NCBI GenBank assembly: GCA_029261215.1
Contig: JAJDBT010000124.1
Span: 1-36,810, forward strand
DNA: 36,810 nt
From: Nitrospirota bacterium
GTDB taxonomy: Bacteria > Nitrospirota > Nitrospiria > SBBL01 > JAADHI01
Direction: 5' to 3'
The translations under genes were made by a program, and so were the position numbers. Numbering within the stretch: the first letter of the stretch is position 1; each line of letters starts with the position of its first letter. Of this stretch, positions 33,819 to 36,810 are shown piece after piece. Under the pieces are notes generated by a model. That model was not told the origin of the DNA. It searched no databases and worked only from the letters and a program-made list of their open reading frames with translations.

Positions 33819-34298
33819 TTGATCGTGCTCAGACGCTTCGCCGTTATTCCGATAATACTTTTGTGCCTTCTTGTTCCGGTCGTGGCACATCCCATGGATC
33901 TTGCGCTGATTGTTCACCCGGATAATAAAACAAATGACCTCTCTTCCCGGGATCTGTCCCGTATTTTTAAACAAGAAAAAAAACATTGGCCAGATCATCA
34001 AAAAATATTATTGATTATGCAGGAGGACGGAACCTTTGAAAAAAACGTGTTTGTGAAGAAGGTGTATAAATTGAGTCCTAATGAATTGAAACGGTTCTGG
34101 CTCGCCAAAATTCTGGATGGGCAGATTCTTTCTTTCCCAAAAACACTCGGTTCAAGTGAAGTGATCAAACGTTTTGTCAGCCAAATCCCCTCAGCCATCG
34201 CGTATGTTGACGTTACAGTCGTCGATAGCAGTATCAAGGTTTTGTCGATTGACGGAAAACGCCCTGGTGATGCAGGTTATTATCTGAGCCATGAATAA
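33819..34298 (+). CDS. Second lone PstS-like periplasmic domain protein
   Basis: The 159-residue product has a signal peptide (IPIILLCLLVPVVAHP) and a single PBP lobe with LALIVHPDNKTNDLSSRDL, RIFKQEKKHW, a QEDG...FVKKV segment, LKRFWLAKILDGQ and IPSAIAYVD. These align in order with the protein encoded at 7352-7777. The start is TTG at 33819, with AAAGG six bases before it; a GTG at 33825 is the alternative. Like its paralogue it lacks the second lobe of true PstS. It appears to be the last gene of a two-gene unit with the porin. Confidence 0.8.
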   Translation: MIVLRRFAVIPIILLCLLVPVVAHPMDLALIVHPDNKTNDLSSRDLSRIFKQEKKHWPDHQKILLIMQEDGTFEKNVFVKKVYKLSPNELKRFWLAKILDGQILSFPKTLGSSEVIKRFVSQIPSAIAYVDVTVVDSSIKVLSIDGKRPGDAGYYLSHE

Positions 34299-34405
34299 AA
34301 GGTGTATTCAGGTCAGGTTTTCCCAAGCGCTTAAACATCAACATCAGTCACCTGAGAAAAAAACAGCATATAAAGTGAAATCAGAATGTCAAAGCAGTCT
34401 CATTC

Positions 34406-34434
34406 TTGACAATCTATCTATAAGTAGGTAGAAT
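34406..34434 (+). promoter_or_regulatory. tetR promoter with an operator inside the spacer
   Basis: TTGACA (34406-34411) and TAGAAT (34429-34434) lie exactly 17 bases apart, matching six and five of six consensus bases. The near-palindrome CTATCTATAAGTAGGTAG (34414-34431) fills the spacer and reaches into the -10, an ideal place for repression. Transcription should begin at about 34440-34441, that is at the ATG of tetR itself. Confidence 0.75.
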
Positions 34435-34440
34435 ATCGGC

Positions 34441-35010
34441 ATGAACAATATCTCGACAGCACTAAAAATTGTGGGTGTGGCCTCCGAGTTGATTCAAACA
34501 CATGGTTACCATGCCTTCAGCTATCGTGACCTTTCGGAACGGGTGGGGATTAAAACTTCAAGTATTCATTACCATTTTCCGACAAAAGCTGATTTGGCTA
34601 AGGCGGTCATTGAACATTGTTATCATGTTTTTTTGCAGAAGCTGGATGTGTTCGCGCTTGAGACTTCTGCGTCAAAAATGATGCAGGCTTATGCAAATTC
34701 TTTTGCAGAAACCTTTCGTCAAGGAGGGCGTATCTGCCCTTGCGCGAGCCTGGCCTCAGATTTGAACGGACTGCCGGATGAAGTTCGGGTCGAAATGAGT
34801 CGTTTTGTAGACGCACACGAAAAATGGCTGGTTTCCGTTTTACAGCAGGGCATAGATGAGGGCGAATTTAGAGAGATTGGGAATCTTGAGCAAGCCGCCC
34901 GGAATATTTTTTATACCCTGGAAGGCGCAATGCTGATCGCGAGAACGTCTTCAGTCGCACGGGTGAAAGATGCCGGACATTATATCCTGTCTGAATTAAT
35001 GGTCGATTGA
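34441..35010 (+). CDS. TetR/AcrR-family repressor, probably autoregulated and Cys-responsive
   Basis: The 189-residue protein has an N-terminal helix-turn-helix (FSYRDLSERVGIKTSSIHYHF, of which the recognition part is KTSSIHYHF) and a helical ligand domain. GGRICPCASLASD puts C99 and C101 where related TetR proteins such as NemR carry redox-active Cys, so it may sense electrophiles or oxidants; that is inference. No ribosome site precedes the ATG, and the promoter spacing predicts a leaderless mRNA. The 18-bp palindrome in its promoter recurs before the zinc-ribbon gene downstream, suggesting that both are its targets. Confidence 0.9.
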   Translation: MNNISTALKIVGVASELIQTHGYHAFSYRDLSERVGIKTSSIHYHFPTKADLAKAVIEHCYHVFLQKLDVFALETSASKMMQAYANSFAETFRQGGRICPCASLASDLNGLPDEVRVEMSRFVDAHEKWLVSVLQQGIDEGEFREIGNLEQAARNIFYTLEGAMLIARTSSVARVKDAGHYILSELMVD

Positions 35011-35030
35011 ATTTTTTTTAGGTTCCTGGC

Positions 35031-35048
35031 CTATCTATACATAGGCAG
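35031..35048 (+). promoter_or_regulatory. Second copy of the TetR operator-like palindrome
   Basis: CTATCTATACATAGGCAG matches the element in the tetR promoter at 15 of 18 bases. It lies 20 bases after the tetR stop and 44 bases before the zinc-ribbon start. A clear -35/-10 pair is not seen around it, although TATGAA at 35059-35064 preceded by TG could be a -10. Confidence 0.6.
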
Positions 35049-35092
35049 GCTGGGAGTGTATGAACGTTAACACATTAAGAAGGAGTTTTCAG

Positions 35093-35263
35093 ATGAAGTG
35101 TCCGAGATGCGAGGGCTTGATGGTTGTCGATTGGCTTCAGGATCTAAAGGATAGCACGGGGCATTTACATTTTTATGGTCTCAGGTGCTTGCTTTGTGGC
35201 GAAATCCTGGATGAGACGATACTGGAAAACCGAGAAAAACACCGAATGGCGCTCATGCATTAA
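35093..35263 (+). CDS. Small zinc-ribbon protein
   Basis: This 56-residue protein has two CxxC knuckles: C3-P-R-C6 at the start and C32-L-L-C35 followed by GEILDETILENR. This is the layout of very small zinc-ribbon proteins that I recall as common in Nitrospira-type genomes. I chose the ATG at 35093, which has AGGAG at 35081-35085 with seven bases spacing, over 35060. It presumably binds one zinc; no biochemical role is known. The operator-like element before it suggests control by the neighbouring TetR protein. Confidence 0.82.
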   Translation: MKCPRCEGLMVVDWLQDLKDSTGHLHFYGLRCLLCGEILDETILENREKHRMALMH

Positions 35264-35707
35264 TAGATTTTAAGTGTTTGCTGCAAAGCCCCGATCCTAA
35301 TTTAGCGGATGGGGGTGAATTCTATTCGTCTCAATGTTATTGATGAAAGGGCGTTGGATGATCAATACTTTCAACCCTCAATCAAGTGCCTCAGGTGACA
35401 GATCAAGTTCAAAAGCCCAAACTGATTTTTAACAGCACCCGTCCTTTGGGACGGGTGCTACAGTGTGGGAGAAATACACTTTGTTTTTAAGGTATTTGCG
35501 ACAGAACCAACAATACCCCCCATTTGAGGGGATTGTTTTCTTTTTTATGTTTCGTAATAATGATGGCGTTCAATATCCCATAAATAGATTCAATGCATTA
35601 CCAATGCTGATTCACAATCGCTTAAGAACGATAGACACTAAATTCAAACTGATGCAGCAAAATATCTCATCAGATTCTTTTTAAACGCTATTTCACAGGA
35701 GACTTCA
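35264..35707. other. 444-base intergenic region before the lipoprotein gene
   Basis: No gene is convincing; a 73-residue frame at 35463-35684 lacks a ribosome site and family features. The region holds an imperfect inverted repeat (CCCCGATCC at 35290-35298 with GGATGGGGG downstream) and the perfect hairpin described next. Confidence 0.45.
35434..35459. repeat. Perfect 11-bp hairpin with TTTG loop
   Basis: AGCACCCGTCC and GGACGGGTGCT pair perfectly around TTTG. Neither strand has a T run after the stem, so it is not a normal intrinsic terminator. It resembles palindromic intergenic elements of the REP or nanoRNA type, but only one copy lies in the window. Confidence 0.6.
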
Positions 35708-36673
35708 ATGAAACGATATAATTATTATATGGGGATGTTTCTCTCCCTTTTTACCATGACGATCCTCACTGCCTGCGGTGGAAGTGGAGGCGGAGGCTCC
35801 CCGGCACAGACAACCGAATCACCTGGTGTGGCCATTTCTAGTGTTAGCGCGGCCTTTTCCGCTTTTTCAAGCACCGATACCGGCACGGACTCAACCGCTA
35901 ACAAAGCGGGCTCAAATTCAGACGATACATCCATGAGCGATATTCAAAAAATGCGGGCCGGTATCAAAGGTTTTGTAGCACACCTCAAAAACCAGCAAAA
36001 TGTACAGGGAAAACCCGCTTTTGCGCCCAAAACCACACCCTGCTTGGGTGGCGGCACCCGTACGGAAGATTTTGATGAAGCCGGGAATGGATCGATCAAA
36101 GAGGTTGACTGTGAAAGCTTCGGTGAAACCACTAACTTAGATATGGTCATCCAGATATTAAGTACTCAGGACTGTAATGGTTTCCCCTTACCGAATGAAA
36201 TCAAGCTTACAATGAATGGGACGATCTCATCCGGTACAGAGCTCACTACATTTTCTAGTTTGGTGGCTAAGGCGAAGTTCTCTTGCTTCGATTTTACGAC
36301 CCTCGGGGGGGTTACCAGTGATATTACCCTGGAAAGCGGATCCTTTTCCTTTACGGATAGTGCATTTCCGGATGATAATGCCAGTGGTACTTTTTTTGGT
36401 TTAAGAATCGTGGATACCTTTACCGCGACTGAGAGTACATTGACCATAAACGGGACGATGTCGATTACCTTGGCCTGCTCAGGGCCCTTTACGCTAACGC
36501 TTACGACGACAGATCCTATCATCACCCCAGATGGTAGTGCGTGTCCGGTGAAGGGATCCATTGTTTCTTCAGGGGATGTCAGTACCACGGTGAGGTTTAA
36601 TGCAGATGGGTCTGTGGATGCCGGTGGTGAACATTTTGCCACCTGTGACGATCTGGATATTATCTGTAGCTAG
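35708..36673 (+). CDS. Ser/Thr/Gly-rich secreted lipoprotein of unknown function
   Basis: The 321-residue protein has a lipoprotein signal (FLSLFTMTILTAC), and the anchored Cys is followed by GGSGGGGSP, a flexible tether typical of surface-directed lipoproteins. A low-complexity Ser/Thr/Asp/Ala stretch runs to about residue 75. The rest is strand-rich, with scattered Cys (TTPCLGG, VDCESF, QDCNGF, FSCFDF, LACSGP, SACPVK, ATCDDLDIICS) that could make several disulphides. AGGAG lies before the ATG. No family is recognised. The stop codon is directly followed by the start of an IS630-like element, so the C-terminus could have been altered by that insertion. Confidence 0.78.
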   Translation: MKRYNYYMGMFLSLFTMTILTACGGSGGGGSPAQTTESPGVAISSVSAAFSAFSSTDTGTDSTANKAGSNSDDTSMSDIQKMRAGIKGFVAHLKNQQNVQGKPAFAPKTTPCLGGGTRTEDFDEAGNGSIKEVDCESFGETTNLDMVIQILSTQDCNGFPLPNEIKLTMNGTISSGTELTTFSSLVAKAKFSCFDFTTLGGVTSDITLESGSFSFTDSAFPDDNASGTFFGLRIVDTFTATESTLTINGTMSITLACSGPFTLTLTTTDPIITPDGSACPVKGSIVSSGDVSTTVRFNADGSVDAGGEHFATCDDLDIICS

Positions 36674-36810
36674 TGTAGTGTCCTAAACTGATAGACTATT
36701 ATGGTGGTTGATGTTATTATACCGAACAACTATTATAAATGAGAGAGTCGGGATGAAAGTCGCAGCCAAGATTTCATTGTCATTGGAAGAGCAACAACAG
36801 TTAAAGAAAA
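36674..36810 (+). mobile_element. Left part of an IS630-like insertion sequence, running off the window
   Basis: The transposase start at 36753 shows that an element begins between it and the lipoprotein stop at 36673. The exact end cannot be set; TGTAGTGTCCTAAACTGATA right after the stop is a plausible terminus. IS630 elements insert at TA, and the stop codon TAG contains one. Confidence 0.5.
36753..36810 (+). CDS. IS630-family transposase, N-terminal fragment (cut by window edge)
   Basis: Nineteen codons are visible, beginning MKVAAKISLSLEEQQQLKK. This matches the usual start of IS630-type transposases (KVAA-x-I-x-LS followed by a charged helix). GAGAG and CGGG lie before the ATG. The catalytic DDE domain is beyond the window, so integrity cannot be judged. 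Confidence 0.65.
   Translation, partial: MKVAAKISLSLEEQQQLKK

Noticed and set aside
35463-35684. 73-residue open frame before the lipoprotein gene
   Set aside because: It lacks a ribosome site, begins inside the tail of a hairpin region and has no recognisable composition or motif.

Overview
The window reads as a chromosome segment of a Gram-negative, double-membrane bacterium. Supporting signs are three outer-membrane beta-barrels ending in Phe, several lipoproteins, an RND tripartite pump and a LapB-type LPS assembly protein. By eye the G+C content is in the mid to high 40s. The gene order rplU-rpmA-obgE-proB-proA-nadD-rsfS-(TPR)-gpmI is familiar from Nitrospirota and Desulfobacterota/Geobacter-type genomes. 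The tiny CPRC...CLLCG zinc-ribbon gene and the exosortase-associated acyltransferase point towards Nitrospirota, but this placement is inference, not proof. No tRNA, rRNA or CRISPR array was seen.

Layout: (1) 1-139, the 3' end of an insertion sequence (probably ISL3-like). (2) 403-4145, redox and stress genes: a secreted CHRD protein behind an FNR-like box, a RoxA-like di-heme lipoprotein, thiol peroxidase Tpx with a clear terminator, and a convergent VOC-fold protein. (3) 4359-6062, proS. (4) 6553-11876, a compact four-gene plus-strand run: an exosortase-type N-acyl amino acid synthase, a lone PstS-like periplasmic domain, a porin-like barrel, and a Cache-PAS-GGDEF-EAL protein with intact catalytic motifs. 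This is the best candidate for an undescribed system. (5) 11889-14659 (minus), a histidine ammonia-lyase homologue translationally coupled to a geranylgeranyl-reductase-type flavoprotein; the lyase has Cys in place of the Ser that forms the MIO cofactor. (6) 14862-15659, a beta-helix protein without a signal peptide. (7) 15713-23896 (minus), the housekeeping operon rplU to gpmI, containing an apparent LapA-LapB fusion. (8) 24037-32210 (minus), an efflux operon: NodT-like outer-membrane lipoprotein, membrane-fusion protein, RND permease, a DUF4124-like membrane protein and a DUF1302-like barrel. (9) 32635-34298, a second porin plus PstS-like pair in the opposite gene order. (10) 34441-35263, a TetR regulator that looks leaderless and a small zinc-ribbon gene, each preceded by the same 18-bp operator-like palindrome. 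(11) 35708-36673, a Ser/Thr/Gly-rich lipoprotein, followed at once by the start of an IS630-like element that runs off the window.

How the parts may work together: regions 4 and 9 share a module made of a one-lobe periplasmic binding domain and an outer-membrane barrel. In region 4 this module is joined to a possible lipid-signal synthase and a c-di-GMP turnover enzyme, which suggests envelope sensing that feeds c-di-GMP output. Everything is read from sequence alone; family names rest on motif recognition, not on searches.
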